Shown here piece by piece: positions 1-9,575 of a stretch of DNA of 64,000 nucleotides. The stretch is from Opitutus terrae PB90-1. Its GTDB lineage: Bacteria; Verrucomicrobiota; Verrucomicrobiia; Opitutales; Opitutaceae. The stretch covers positions 4,039,001 to 4,103,000 of the forward strand of contig NC_010571.1 in the NCBI RefSeq assembly GCF_000019965.1, in the 5' to 3' direction. The first letter of the stretch is position 1. Each line of letters starts with the position of its first letter. Made by a program: the position numbers and the translations under genes. The notes under the pieces are model-generated. The model was not told the origin of the DNA and searched no databases. It saw nothing but the letters and a program-made list of their open reading frames with translations.

Positions 1-325
1 CCAGCACCGACGCGCCGGCGGTGGAATCAAGTGCGAAGGGCTTTTCCGCATACACGTGCTTGCCGGCCTGCAGCGCCGCGGTGTTCACCTCCGCGTGCGC
101 GACGGGGATTGTCAGGTTGATGACCAGTTCGATCTGCGGGTCGCGCAGGAGTTGCTCCACGCTGCAGGCGCGCACGCCGTGCTCGCGTGCTTTCGCTTCG
201 GCACGCGCCTGGTCGAGGTCCGCACACGCGACGATCTTCAGCATCGAATAGGCCTGGGTGCCGCTGAAATACGCGTCGCTGATCTTGCCGCAACCGATGA
301 GGCCAACTGAGACGGGACGGGACAT
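1..325 (-). CDS. Gfo/Idh/MocA family oxidoreductase, N-terminal part (cut by window edge)
   Basis: NAD(P)-dependent sugar or cyclitol oxidoreductase fragment. It starts at the ATG at 325 (reverse strand) and runs off the left edge. The N-terminus reads MSRPVSVGLIGCGKISDAYF, a Rossmann beta-strand with GxGxxS-type dinucleotide loop. About 95 codons in, an AEKPF motif appears, matching the family's EKP signature with its catalytic lysine. Unlike the paralogue at 11253 it has no Tat or Sec signal, so it should be cytoplasmic. Substrate cannot be inferred. Family call is firm; the C-terminal domain is outside the window. Confidence 0.88.
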   Translation of the reverse strand, partial: MSRPVSVGLIGCGKISDAYFSGTQAYSMLKIVACADLDQARAEAKAREHGVRACSVEQLLRDPQIELVINLTIPVAHAEVNTAALQAGKHVYAEKPFALDSTAGASVL

Positions 326-634
326 TCGCCCAGAAACGGCCGAACGCTCTGCCCCGTCAAGCGCCGCCGTCGAAGCGACAGGATGAACGCGTCGACCCCG
401 TCGTGCAGCGAGGAGGAAAAGTCCCTGGATAGCGCGCATCGCGCTTTTCCGACCTGGGCGGGACAGCCGTGCCACATGGCTCGGGCGTCGCGCCCGTGGG
501 TTAGCCGGAAAGTGAAAGGCCGGAGCGAACTGTAACGAGGCGGTGGACGGCGTCGTCTGACGGAGCAGCATCATCTTTTTGCCGCCCGGCGAGCGCCGGG
601 ATGGCGCGAGGGTGGTGTCGTTACCCATCGCCCC
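326..634. other. Intergenic stretch with palindromic repeats
   Basis: No convincing gene. It holds a copy of a dispersed element at about 451-502 (GGGCGGGAC...GCCACATGGC...GGGCGTCGCGCCCGTGGGTT), related to the copy at about 39256-39312. A GC-rich hairpin (GCCCGGCGAGCGCCGGG) lies at about 583-600, shortly before the next gene. Confidence 0.6.
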
Positions 635-1051
635 ATGAAGAAACTTCTCTGTCTCGTCTGCGTGCTCGTCGTCGCGCCGATCGCCTCTGCTGCTGATGGC
701 GTGGGCGTGTTCCAGGCCGGTCTGCGCGATTTCCAAATCAACGGCGCCGATGCGCTTCTCGGCACCTGGTATGGCACCGATGCCGATCAGGAAAGACTCG
801 CCCGGCTGCGGGAACGGCTGAACAAGCTGAGCCGCGAGCTCGGGCCGGTCGTCGATACGCAGGTGTTCGCGCCGCACAGCCTCGGGCGGCACGTGCAACG
901 ACTCTACGGGGTGCTCTACTTTCAGAAGCGACCGCTCTGGCTGCGCGCCGATTTCTACGAGATCAATGGACGGAGTGGATTCGTCGCGCTGGAGTTTTCA
1001 CTCGTGCCGGACGACGTGCTGCCGCTGACGTGGGTGACGCTGCGCGAGTGA
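635..1051 (+). CDS. Small secreted hypothetical protein
   Basis: 138 aa. The N-terminus (KK, then a hydrophobic LLCLVCVLVV run, then an ASA|AD cleavage-like site near residue 20) is a clear Sec signal peptide. The mature part is a roughly 115-residue alpha/beta domain with a Lys/Arg-rich helix (about residues 50-70) and a C-terminal stretch FSLVPDDVLPLTWVTL. I do not recognise the family. It is a single gene flanked by repeats upstream and an ICMT-like gene downstream. The ATG at 635 is chosen because the signal peptide begins there. Confidence 0.75.
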   Translation: MKKLLCLVCVLVVAPIASAADGVGVFQAGLRDFQINGADALLGTWYGTDADQERLARLRERLNKLSRELGPVVDTQVFAPHSLGRHVQRLYGVLYFQKRPLWLRADFYEINGRSGFVALEFSLVPDDVLPLTWVTLRE

Positions 1052-1109
1052 GCCCGGGCTCTGGCGTAGGATTGCAGGCTGAGGCGGACCGTGAAGGCTG
1101 CTTCGTGGG

Positions 1110-1601
1110 ATGCACGCCGTGACCGACGCCAAGCTCGCTTTCCGCGCCATCGTGTCCTTCGCGGCGCTGCCGGGCATCGTTGCGGGCGTGATTCCGTGGG
1201 TGATCGCGTGGGGTCAACCGCACGCGGAGCACGCGTGGATTTTGGGTATGGTTGTTCTGGTGCTCGGCGGTATCGGATTGGGCTGGTGCGTGCGCGACTT
1301 TTTCCTGGCGGGTCGCGGAACACTGGCGCCATGGGATCCCCCGCGGCAACTCGTGATCGTCGGGCTTTATCGCTTCGTGCGAAATCCGATGTATCTGTCG
1401 GTGCTGCTGGTCGTGGCGGGGTGGGGCTTGTTCTTCGGTTCGTGGGCGCTGGCGACGTATGCGGCGGTCCTGGCGGTCGGGTTCCATTTGCGCGTGGTGT
1501 TGCACGAGGAGCGCTGGCTGGCGCGGCAGTTTCGCGACGAGTGGACCCGCTACACGCGCGAGGTGGCACGCTGGATGCCGAAGTGGCCGCACGACGGCTG
1601 A
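1110..1601 (+). CDS. Isoprenylcysteine carboxyl methyltransferase-like membrane protein
   Basis: 163 aa integral membrane protein of the ICMT/PEMT superfamily, which transfers methyl groups from SAM to lipophilic acceptors. Several hydrophobic segments are visible (about residues 12-30, 41-60, 84-120). The family signature YRFVRNPMYLSV lies at about residues 88-99, followed by the HEERWLARQFRDEWTRYTREV C-terminal block (written in parts: HEERWL, then RQF, then YTREV), which binds the SAM cofactor in relatives. The bacterial acceptor is unknown. The family call is secure, the substrate is not. Confidence 0.85.
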   Translation: MHAVTDAKLAFRAIVSFAALPGIVAGVIPWVIAWGQPHAEHAWILGMVVLVLGGIGLGWCVRDFFLAGRGTLAPWDPPRQLVIVGLYRFVRNPMYLSVLLVVAGWGLFFGSWALATYAAVLAVGFHLRVVLHEERWLARQFRDEWTRYTREVARWMPKWPHDG

Positions 1602-1704
1602 AACGGCTGTATCGCAGGTTCTGGTGCGGCGGTGATCGCACCACGACCGCCGGGGCGTTGCGTCGGAACGGCGCACAGGATCACCTACACCGAAAGACAC
1701 GACG

Positions 1705-2034
1705 ATGAAAATGACGCAGATCCCGTTTGGCGTGACCGACTGGTCGACGGTGAAGCCCGAGCGCAAAGCTGGTGAAACCGGATGGGCGGATTGGCGGGTT
1801 TGCCAGTTCGGCAATATTCGCGTGCGGATGCTGGAGTATTCCGCTGGCTACCGGGCGGATCACTGGTGCGAGAAGGGGCACATCCTACTCTGCATCGAGG
1901 GCGAACTGGTGACGGAGCTCAAGGACGGGCGGCGGTTCGTCATGCGGCCCGGCATGAGCTATCAGGTTGCGGACGGGGCCGAGCCGCATCGCTCGTCCAC
2001 GACGACCGGCGCCAAGCTGTTCGTGGTGGACTGA
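1705..2034 (+). CDS. DHCW-motif cupin protein
   Basis: 109 aa single-domain beta-barrel. The sequence ADHWCEKGHILLCIEGEL (about residues 51-68) matches the DHCW-motif cupin group, in which the Asp-His-Trp-Cys cluster sits in the barrel pocket and usually ligates a metal. Here the order is D-H-W-C. Downstream cupin strands include the MRPGMSYQV turn (about 80-88). Such proteins are small metal-dependent enzymes or binders of unknown function. No operon partner: about 100 bases follow the ICMT gene, and repeats follow. Confidence 0.8.
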   Translation: MKMTQIPFGVTDWSTVKPERKAGETGWADWRVCQFGNIRVRMLEYSAGYRADHWCEKGHILLCIEGELVTELKDGRRFVMRPGMSYQVADGAEPHRSSTTTGAKLFVVD

Positions 2035-2111
2035 ACCGGTGTCACTGGATCAGCGACGCCCGGGTCGCTGTTGAGAGTGCATGCAACAGACGTGGTGCGG
2101 GTGCTTGGGTT

Positions 2112-2261
2112 GTAGGCCCGCTCGGTGAGCGGGCGCCCGGCCACCGGCCGGGCCTAAAGGGATACGGCCTCGCCAACTGGACGCGACGAGGGCGTCGCGT
2201 CTCCATGCAGAGATTCTCAGCTACGATGCGGAATCACGGGCGAGACGCCCGTGCCACGCCA
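2112..2261. repeat. Cluster of three dispersed palindromic repeats
   Basis: Three separate elements in 150 bases. 2112-2156 is a double hairpin (GTAGGCCCGCTCGGTGAGCGGGC then CCCGGCCACCGGCCGGGCCT). 2181-2206 is the 'GCGACGAGGGCGTCGC' element with a CTCCA tail. About 2235-2260 is a 'CGGGCGAGACGCCCGTGCCACG' element. All have further copies elsewhere in this window. Confidence 0.8.
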
Positions 2262-4187
2262 TCAGCGGCGTCGGAGTACAGGCAAGTCGATCCGGCTGGC
2301 GTGCGCGGACGTGTGATAGATCCGCTGCGTGGCTTTCACGTAGTCGCCCGGTTTCGCGAAGAAGAGGTTCTCCACGTAGCTCTGCGGATTCCGATCGTAG
2401 AGTGGAAACCAGCTGGACTGGATCTGCACCATGATCCGATGACCCGGCAGGAACGTGTGATTCGCGTGCGGCAGCGCGAATTCATACGCGAGCGGCTGAT
2501 TCGGCGCGAGCGGCTGCGGATGCTCGAAGCTATCCCGGTAGCGGCCGCGGAAGATATCCATGGCAATCCCGAGTTGGTAGCCGCCGAGCTCCGGTTGAAC
2601 CGGGTATTCCGGCGGAAACACGTCGATGAGTTTCACGACCCAATCGCTGTCCGTGCCGCTGGTGGACGCGACGAGGTGAACGAGCGGAGCACCGCCGATC
2701 TGCAGCGGTTCGTGCAGCGGCTCGGTCACATAGGTGAGCACGTCGGGACGGTCGGAGAAGGGACGTTGATCCTCCACCAGCCAGCGTTGCCACCGCGGCT
2801 GATCTGCGAATCGGATCGGCCGCGGGAGGTAGGGGACCGGCTTCGCGGGATCGGAGACGTACTCATCGTAAGCGGCGTCGGTGGATGAGGCCGAGCCCGC
2901 GGGCGCAGCGAAGTCGAGGTGGAATCGTGGCGCCAGGTAGAGCGGGCGGGTCTCGACGCTCCAGTGCGGATCGCGATCCGCCGGCCACGACTGGAACCGC
3001 TGCCAGCGCTTCTCGCCGGTGTTGTAGATCAGCACCGGCGGCGTGTCGGCTTTGGCCGCGCCGGGCTTCAGATACTGATCGAAGAACGGCCGCAGGATAT
3101 CGCGGCGAAACTCGCGCGCCGTGTCGCCGTCGAAGGCCAGTGGCCCGAGCTTGGAGCCGTTGCCGTTGACCTGGCTGTGTCGCCACGGACCGAGGACGAG
3201 GAAGTTCTTGTCGTTGGCCGTGTCCTTCTGTTCGACGACGGGATAGGTGTGCACCGTGCCCCACATATCCTCTTGGTCCCACAGCCCCTGCAGCCACATC
3301 GTCGGAACGGTAAGCGGCTTTTTCGCCAGTAGCCGGTCGACCGCCTGTTCCTGCCAGAACGCATCGTAGGCGGGATGCTCGGTGAGCTTGCGCCACCACG
3401 GGAGCTGCTCGAGTCCGGCAGCGCGGCCGAAGTCGCCGGCGGAACCGGCCGCGAGGAAGTTCTCATAGTCGTCGTAGCCGCGCCGGAGGATGCCGGGGCC
3501 GGCCTTTTTCTCGGCGGTGGCAAAGGTGTAATAGTCGATCGTCGCCTGCCGGAACGCGCCGTAGTGAAACCAATCGTCGCCCATCCATCCATCGACCATG
3601 GGGCTTTGGGGTGCGGCGACCTTCAGCGCCGGATGCGGATCGAGCAGCGCCATGGCGGTGGTGAATCCCTCGTAAGACGAGCCGATCATGCCGACGCTGC
3701 CGTTCGACTCCGGGACGTTTTTCACCAGCCAGTCGATGGTGTCCCAGGCGTCGGTGGTGTGATCGATCCCGCTGTCGTTGAGTGGACCGCGCGCCGGGCG
3801 GGTCATGACGTAGTCGCCCTCGGAGCCGTATTTGCCGCGCACGTCCTGCCAGACGCAGATGTAGCCGCCCTCGACGAACACATCCTCGCCCTCGGGCAGG
3901 ATCGCGAGCATCGAGGGTGATTCGGCGCGCGACGTCCGCTTGGTGGCGTTGTAGGGCGTGCGCTTGAGGAGGATGGGGGCGTGTTGCGCGCCGCGCGGGA
4001 CGACGATGACGGTGAACAGCTTCACGCCGTCGCGCATCGGGATCATCACCTCGCGCTTTTCGTAGTCGCAGAGATCGGTCGGCGTGGTGAACTTTTGCGG
4101 GATGTCCGGCGTCAGCGGCGCCGTCGCGGCGCACAGTACCGGCGCGGTGAGCAGGATCCCGAGGAGGATCGAGAGCGGGAGCTTCAT
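2262..4187 (-). CDS. CocE/NonD family alpha/beta hydrolase (X-Pro dipeptidyl-peptidase-like), secreted
   Basis: 641 aa serine hydrolase of the CocE/X-prolyl aminopeptidase family, acting on acyl or peptide bonds. The start at 4187 gives a Sec signal peptide (KLPLSILLGILL... cleaved near APVLCAA). The catalytic domain carries the nucleophile motif GSSYEG (about residues 169-174, Ser171). The C-terminal jelly-roll domain, typical of the family, begins near residue 420. It is divergently transcribed from the LacI regulator and GH43/GH95 genes, with about 220 bases between them, so it may share their regulation. The exact substrate (peptide, ester or acylated sugar) is unknown. Confidence 0.87.
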   Translation of the reverse strand: MKLPLSILLGILLTAPVLCAATAPLTPDIPQKFTTPTDLCDYEKREVMIPMRDGVKLFTVIVVPRGAQHAPILLKRTPYNATKRTSRAESPSMLAILPEGEDVFVEGGYICVWQDVRGKYGSEGDYVMTRPARGPLNDSGIDHTTDAWDTIDWLVKNVPESNGSVGMIGSSYEGFTTAMALLDPHPALKVAAPQSPMVDGWMGDDWFHYGAFRQATIDYYTFATAEKKAGPGILRRGYDDYENFLAAGSAGDFGRAAGLEQLPWWRKLTEHPAYDAFWQEQAVDRLLAKKPLTVPTMWLQGLWDQEDMWGTVHTYPVVEQKDTANDKNFLVLGPWRHSQVNGNGSKLGPLAFDGDTAREFRRDILRPFFDQYLKPGAAKADTPPVLIYNTGEKRWQRFQSWPADRDPHWSVETRPLYLAPRFHLDFAAPAGSASSTDAAYDEYVSDPAKPVPYLPRPIRFADQPRWQRWLVEDQRPFSDRPDVLTYVTEPLHEPLQIGGAPLVHLVASTSGTDSDWVVKLIDVFPPEYPVQPELGGYQLGIAMDIFRGRYRDSFEHPQPLAPNQPLAYEFALPHANHTFLPGHRIMVQIQSSWFPLYDRNPQSYVENLFFAKPGDYVKATQRIYHTSAHASRIDLPVLRRR

Positions 4188-4406
4188 GTGGTGCGAAAAC
4201 TGGAACGGAAGAAGCCTTCGTGAGCGAGCCTTCAGCCGATGTCTTGCCACGCAGCGACCAAGGATTCCCCGCAGCACAGCACGCCACGCCGGGGCACGAG
4301 TCTGGCGATTCTCCCACTCAGCGTTTGCGGCTAGCGTTCGTCGGAGTCTCGGGTACGGTCGGCATCGGCACTGCGGTCCGCATCGCCCGAGTCCGGGGAA
4401 CGTCCA

Positions 4407-5444
4407 ATGTCACAAGAAACAACGCTTCAAGATGTGGCCCGCGCCGCGGGAGTTCATCGGTCCACCGTGGCCATGGCGCTGCGGGACAGTTCCAGAATCT
4501 CGCTGCCGCAACGCCGCAAGATCCAAGACCTCGCCCGAAAAATGGGTTACCGGATCAACCCGCTCGTTGCCGCTCTGATGAAAAGTCGCCGCTCGGGCAC
4601 GCCGCTCAAGGCGGCCGCGATCGCCTATGTGACCTGTTACCCGACGCGATGGGGATGGCGACCGCCGCACATTGATCGTCCCGACTACTTCCCGGGCGCC
4701 GAGGCTCGAGCGGCGAAGCTGGGCTATCGACTCGATCATTTCTGGCTCGCCGAGCCCGGCATGAAAGTGGAGCGCTTCTGCGATATTCTTCAGAACCGCG
4801 CGATCCATGGCGTGCTCTTGGGCCGCCTGCCGCCCGGCTTGCACGAAATGGAACTGCTGTGGGATCGCTTCTCGTGCGTCGCGCTCGGTCGCACGCTGCA
4901 CCGGCCGCAGCTGCACCGTGTCACCGAGGATCATTTTGCCAGCTGCTCGCTCGCGGTCGATCGGTTGCTGGCTTTGGGATATCGGCGCATTGGCCTGGTG
5001 TTTTCCGAACCTGACGACAGCCCCGGCGTCGGCGACCGCTGGCTGGGCGCGTTCGCGCGGAAACAGATGTCGATGGCCCCCCGCGATCGACTGCCGTGCC
5101 TTTGGCATGAAGCCGCTCAGCCGTCCCCGGCCGCGTTTGAACAATGGTATCGGGGCTGCCGCCCCGAGGCCATCCTGGCCACCCAGGCGGAGCCCGTGCT
5201 CCAGTGGCTCGATGGGATGGGGAAGCAGGTCCCGCGTGACGTCTCGGTGGCGACGCTGGTGAACGATCACCTGGACCGTGGCTGGGCCGGAGTGCATTCG
5301 GACCCGGATCTCATGGGCTCGCTCGCGACGGAAATGCTCGTCGGGTTGATGCATCGGAGCGAGACCGGGATTCCGGCCGCGCCGCACGAGGTGCTTCTTC
5401 CGGGCGAGTGGAGAGACGGCGCGACCTGTCGCCGCGCGTCGTAG
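4407..5444 (+). CDS. LacI family transcriptional regulator
   Basis: 345 aa. The N-terminal helix-turn-helix (TTLQDVARAAGVHRSTVAMA, about residues 5-24) and hinge helix INPLVAALM are typical of LacI/GalR repressors. The rest resembles a periplasmic-binding-protein sensor domain (for example RRIGLVFSEPDD near 195). It lies immediately upstream of GH43 and GH95 genes in the same direction and divergent to a CocE-type hydrolase, so it probably controls this sugar island in response to a released oligosaccharide. No operator palindrome was identified with confidence. Confidence 0.93.
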   Translation: MSQETTLQDVARAAGVHRSTVAMALRDSSRISLPQRRKIQDLARKMGYRINPLVAALMKSRRSGTPLKAAAIAYVTCYPTRWGWRPPHIDRPDYFPGAEARAAKLGYRLDHFWLAEPGMKVERFCDILQNRAIHGVLLGRLPPGLHEMELLWDRFSCVALGRTLHRPQLHRVTEDHFASCSLAVDRLLALGYRRIGLVFSEPDDSPGVGDRWLGAFARKQMSMAPRDRLPCLWHEAAQPSPAAFEQWYRGCRPEAILATQAEPVLQWLDGMGKQVPRDVSVATLVNDHLDRGWAGVHSDPDLMGSLATEMLVGLMHRSETGIPAAPHEVLLPGEWRDGATCRRAS

Positions 5445-5553
5445 GGTCGACTTCTGTCGGGATGCGGCGGTGAGGTCGTGCTCGACGATGCGAGCGGCAG
5501 AACGGTGGCAGCGGTCCAAGATTGGTAGCAGTGAGTCACTATCCCCCGCGCTG

Positions 5554-6663
5554 ATGTCTCTCCGACGCCCCACGCCCCGTCTTTTTGTTTGCCAACTTCG
5601 GCTCGCGCTCGTGCCGATGCTGATCACGCTCCCCGCCGCCATGTCCGTGGCGGCTGAGGCGGGCGAACCGGCGCTCACCACGCCCGGCAAACCGTACAGC
5701 ACGAAGTCCGTCTGGGAGTATTCGAATGTTGGTGAGCCACCGATTCCTCCCGTCGAGCCTTTGATCGAAGTGGGATTGCGGGACACCGCCGTGACTCGCG
5801 GCGCGGACGGCAACTATTACATGACCGGTACGATCGGTCCGGATTTCATGACGGCGAACGAGGGGATTCCGCTCTGGCGTTCGCCCGACCTGAAAAACTG
5901 GGAGTATCTCGGGCTCGTGTGGACTTTTGAACGGGATGGCACCTGGCAGAAGGAATGGACCGTGAAGAATGGCGTGCGCCGCCGCGCCGTCTGGGCGCCG
6001 GAGATTCACCACCTGCGCGGCACGTTCTTCATCACCTACAGCATCACCGGACTTGGCACCGGCATTCTGCGCAGCACCACCGGCCGCCCGGAAGGGCCCT
6101 ACGTGAGCGCCCATACGCCGGATGCGCCGCTCACCTCGGGCATCGATGCTTCGCTTTTCGTCGAGGACGATGGCGCCGTCTATTTCGTTTTCGGCAGCGG
6201 ATACCTGGCTCGGCTCAAGGATGACTTGAGCGCGCTCGCCGAGGATCCTGTCCGCCTGCGCTGCACGCCGGCCGACACCGACATCGAGCATCACCATCCT
6301 GCGCGTCCCTGCCGAATGGATCAGTTCGACCATGTCGGCTACGAGGGCGTGTTCCTTTTCAAACGGAACGGACGCTACTACCTCTCCGGCGCCGAGCGGT
6401 ACTACGAGCGCTACCATTGCATGACGGCGGAGTCGACGACCTTGCGCGGGCCGTATTCCGCTCGCTACGTGTCGGTGCCGCACGCCGGTCACAACACGTT
6501 CTTTCAGGACCACGAAGGACGCTGGTGGAGCACGATGTTCGGCAACGACCCGCAAGCGCCGATTCAAAAACGTCCGGGCATTCTTCCTGTGAAATTCGAC
6601 GCCAACGGTCATATCGTGCCCGTGGTCGCCGGGCAGCCATGGACGCCACGAAAGCGAAGCTGA
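5554..6663 (+). CDS. Glycoside hydrolase family 43-like enzyme, secreted
   Basis: 369 aa. The ATG at 5554 is chosen because it opens a signal peptide (hydrophobic run about residues 11-33 ending AMSVAAEA). The five-bladed propeller pattern is visible: GLRDTAVTRGADGNYYM (putative catalytic base Asp77), WAPEIHHLRGTFFITYS, GIDASLFVEDDGAVYFVFG, and YEGVFLFKRNGRYYLS, whose Glu is the likely general acid. GH43 enzymes are mainly arabinofuranosidases and beta-xylosidases. It is followed after 23 bases by the GH95 gene, so the two probably form an operon. Substrate not assignable from sequence alone. Confidence 0.85.
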   Translation: MSLRRPTPRLFVCQLRLALVPMLITLPAAMSVAAEAGEPALTTPGKPYSTKSVWEYSNVGEPPIPPVEPLIEVGLRDTAVTRGADGNYYMTGTIGPDFMTANEGIPLWRSPDLKNWEYLGLVWTFERDGTWQKEWTVKNGVRRRAVWAPEIHHLRGTFFITYSITGLGTGILRSTTGRPEGPYVSAHTPDAPLTSGIDASLFVEDDGAVYFVFGSGYLARLKDDLSALAEDPVRLRCTPADTDIEHHHPARPCRMDQFDHVGYEGVFLFKRNGRYYLSGAERYYERYHCMTAESTTLRGPYSARYVSVPHAGHNTFFQDHEGRWWSTMFGNDPQAPIQKRPGILPVKFDANGHIVPVVAGQPWTPRKRS

Positions 6664-6686
6664 TCCAACTCCGACACTTCATCCCC

Positions 6687-9425
6687 ATGAAATCATCCAG
6701 CATTTTGTGCTCCGTTGTAGCCGCTCTCCTGGGCAGCACGGCGATGGCGGCGGCACCGTCGCCTGGTACCGCCGATGTGGTCTTCTCCGAGTCGTATCAG
6801 GAACCAGGTGATAACCGGAACTGGAGGGAAGGGATGGTGACCGGGAATGGCATCGACGGCGTCGTCAGCTCCGGGTCTCCTTACGCGGACACATTCATCT
6901 TCCAGAACATGTTTTTCGCGCTTCCGTCGGCTGATCCACGGGAGAACCCGGACTTCCTGCGCGCGGAACTGGCTCCGACGCTCGATCACGTTTTCAGAAA
7001 CGACGACAGCTGGAAACTGAACAGCCGGAAACGAACCTTCTTCTATTGTTTTCACCCTGCCCATCTTCTCCGCATCGGCCAACAGGAACGCGCGACGCGC
7101 AGCTACCGCCGCTGGACCAACCTCGCCACTGCCGAGATCGGCGTCGCTTACTCGGATTCGGAGGGCGATTGGGAACGCCGGACCTTCGCGTCACGATCGG
7201 ACGGCGTGATCGTGACCGAACTGCGGCAGTCGTCGAAAGGCGCCAAGCTCAACCTCACGCTGTCGATCGACGATCTGGCTTCATTACCGAAATTTGGGAA
7301 ACGCGATGAAGCGCGGCTTCAGTATAAGAAGAGCGTCGCCGACGACGGTTCCTACCTTGCGCTGGTGGCGCACTATCCGTCGTACGATGGCAGCGAGCTC
7401 AAGGATGCCGGTTATGCGGGTCTGACCCGCGTGGTCGCGGTCGGCGGCCGTGTCGAGAGAGTCACGGTGCCTGGAGAAAGAGAGGCTCAGAACGTCGGCG
7501 GCGAGCCCAACCCAGCCCTGCGCATCTCGGACGCTGACGCCGTTTATCTCATCACCAAGAGCGATCGCGACACGGCGATGGGCCCGCTCTCCGCGTTTCA
7601 AGCGGCATCGGAATACGCACTCGTGAACCGACTCGCCAGCGCGACCGAAGCCGTGGCGAAAAAGTACCAGCGCGGCGATACGTTCGACTACGCTGCGGCC
7701 CTGGCCGCACATGTGGAGTTGCACGGAGCGGAATATTCCCGGGTAAAGCTGGATCTGCGCGCCGACGCGAGCGATCGCGCGCTGGCCAACGAAGCGCTTC
7801 ACGCGAAGCAGAAGCAGCAGAACGCGACGCTCAACCTCGCGTTTCTCGAACGCGCCTACCGCATGGGCCGCTACGTGGAGATTTGCTGCTCCGGGGCGGC
7901 CACGCCGCGGCTGTGCGGACTGTGGACGGGCGAGTGGAATCCGGGATGGCGCGGCATCTACACCATGGATGCCAACGTCAATCTGCAGGTCGCCCCGATG
8001 AACACGGGCAATCTTTCCTCCGCGCCCGTCGGCTACATCAATTTCGTCCTCCGACAGGTGGACGACTGGCGCAAGAACGCCGCCGACGTCTACGGAATGC
8101 ACGACGCGCTGCAGGTCCCGGTTAATACCGACGGCGATCGCGCCATGATGGTCGAGACCGACATCGACTATCCCTTCCAATACTGGAACGCGGGCGCCAG
8201 TTGGATGCTGCTGCCGATCTTCGAGTACTGGCAATGCCGCGGAAATCAGCGCATTCCCCTCAGCGACCGCGTCGACCTGATGCGGATTCGCCAGGCGCTC
8301 GGCGTCGCGGACGGCGGACTCTCCGAAGCGGAGGCCCAGGCGCTGGCCGCACGAGGGTGGCTCGACTTGGAAAAAGACATCCTGCTGCCGCTCCTCACCA
8401 AGCAGGCGAATTTCTGGGAACAGTTCTGCAATCCCGAATACTTCGTCGATGCCGCCGGACGACGCCAGCACCAGCCTGGCAAACGCGCGCTGGAGGCGGG
8501 TGAGCGGTTCCTCCTCATCCCCACGTATTCGCCCGAAAACTCGCCCCGCGGCTACCGGAGCACGCTCACGGTCAACGCCACCATGGATATTTCCGCCGCG
8601 CGTGATGGGCTCGATATGACGATCGCCGTGGAACGGGCCGTCAATCGCCCCGAAAGTGCGGCCGCCATTTCGCGATGGACCAAGCTCCGCGACAGCCTTC
8701 CCGCGTACGAATACGACGGCCAGCCCGGTGAACTCACTGAATCCGGCGGCGGCGGCGCGTTGCGCGAGTGGGCCACGCAAGACTACGTGGAAAACAACAA
8801 CCACCGGCACAGCAGTCATCTCTACCTCGCCTGGCCGGGGTATGAAGCAGGGCTCGATCCGAAAATCCGCGCCGCCGCCCTCCAAGCGGTCGCCAACCGT
8901 GATCGCCTCAACACGCGCGACAACACCACGGGCCATGGCTGGATCCATCGCGCACTCATCTCGGTGCGCCTGGGCAACGCCCCGGACGTTCAGTCGTGTC
9001 TCCTGCAACTGCTCGCGAGCGACATTTATTACACGTCGTTGGTGACGGATCATAACACCAACCGAAAGTCCGACACCTATTGCACCGACGCGTCCATCGG
9101 GCTGGTCGCCACGGTTAACGAGTCCCTGGTTTTCTCGACCACGGGCGTCATCGAACTGCTGCCCGCTCTTCCTCCGGGTCTGCGCGCCGGATCCATTCAG
9201 CGCCTGCTGGCACGTTCTCGCGCGGAGATCGAGCACTTGGAATGGAGCCCGGGACAAGTCATGGCTCGAATTCGTTCGGACGTCGACCAGGCGCTGGTGA
9301 TCAAATGCGGCCAGCCGTGGAGAACGGTCCACGTCGAAGGGGGGAGCCCGTCGCGGAGCATTCCCGGCGAGAGGGTTGAGCTCACGCTGAAAACCGGCGA
9401 CATCGTTACGCTTCGCTTCGAGTGA
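6687..9425 (+). CDS. Glycoside hydrolase family 95-like protein (alpha-L-fucosidase/galactosidase type), secreted
   Basis: 912 aa. The start at 6687 opens a Sec signal peptide (KSSSILCSVVAALLGSTAMAAA). Order of parts: N-terminal beta-sandwich (about 30-290, with WREGMVTGNGIDGVVSSG), helical (alpha/alpha)6 barrel (about 350-800), and C-terminal beta domain. Barrel signatures are LCGLWTGEWNPGWRG, NVNLQVAPMNTGNL and HRHSSHLYLAWPG, as in GH95. Members remove terminal L-fucose or L-galactose from xyloglucan or pectin side chains. Translationally close to the GH43 gene upstream. Which sugar it removes is not resolved. Confidence 0.85.
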   Translation: MKSSSILCSVVAALLGSTAMAAAPSPGTADVVFSESYQEPGDNRNWREGMVTGNGIDGVVSSGSPYADTFIFQNMFFALPSADPRENPDFLRAELAPTLDHVFRNDDSWKLNSRKRTFFYCFHPAHLLRIGQQERATRSYRRWTNLATAEIGVAYSDSEGDWERRTFASRSDGVIVTELRQSSKGAKLNLTLSIDDLASLPKFGKRDEARLQYKKSVADDGSYLALVAHYPSYDGSELKDAGYAGLTRVVAVGGRVERVTVPGEREAQNVGGEPNPALRISDADAVYLITKSDRDTAMGPLSAFQAASEYALVNRLASATEAVAKKYQRGDTFDYAAALAAHVELHGAEYSRVKLDLRADASDRALANEALHAKQKQQNATLNLAFLERAYRMGRYVEICCSGAATPRLCGLWTGEWNPGWRGIYTMDANVNLQVAPMNTGNLSSAPVGYINFVLRQVDDWRKNAADVYGMHDALQVPVNTDGDRAMMVETDIDYPFQYWNAGASWMLLPIFEYWQCRGNQRIPLSDRVDLMRIRQALGVADGGLSEAEAQALAARGWLDLEKDILLPLLTKQANFWEQFCNPEYFVDAAGRRQHQPGKRALEAGERFLLIPTYSPENSPRGYRSTLTVNATMDISAARDGLDMTIAVERAVNRPESAAAISRWTKLRDSLPAYEYDGQPGELTESGGGGALREWATQDYVENNNHRHSSHLYLAWPGYEAGLDPKIRAAALQAVANRDRLNTRDNTTGHGWIHRALISVRLGNAPDVQSCLLQLLASDIYYTSLVTDHNTNRKSDTYCTDASIGLVATVNESLVFSTTGVIELLPALPPGLRAGSIQRLLARSRAEIEHLEWSPGQVMARIRSDVDQALVIKCGQPWRTVHVEGGSPSRSIPGERVELTLKTGDIVTLRFE

Positions 9426-9575
9426 CGCGGAGATGCGCCCTCCGCCGCCCCAGACATGGCAAGCGAACAGAGGAATGCTGAAAAGGCCGCGCGGAGCGCG
9501 GAGGACTTGGCTCCCTTATGCGACAACGTGCATAGCAACCCAGAATCTTCTTACACCTCATGCACCCCGAGGTGC

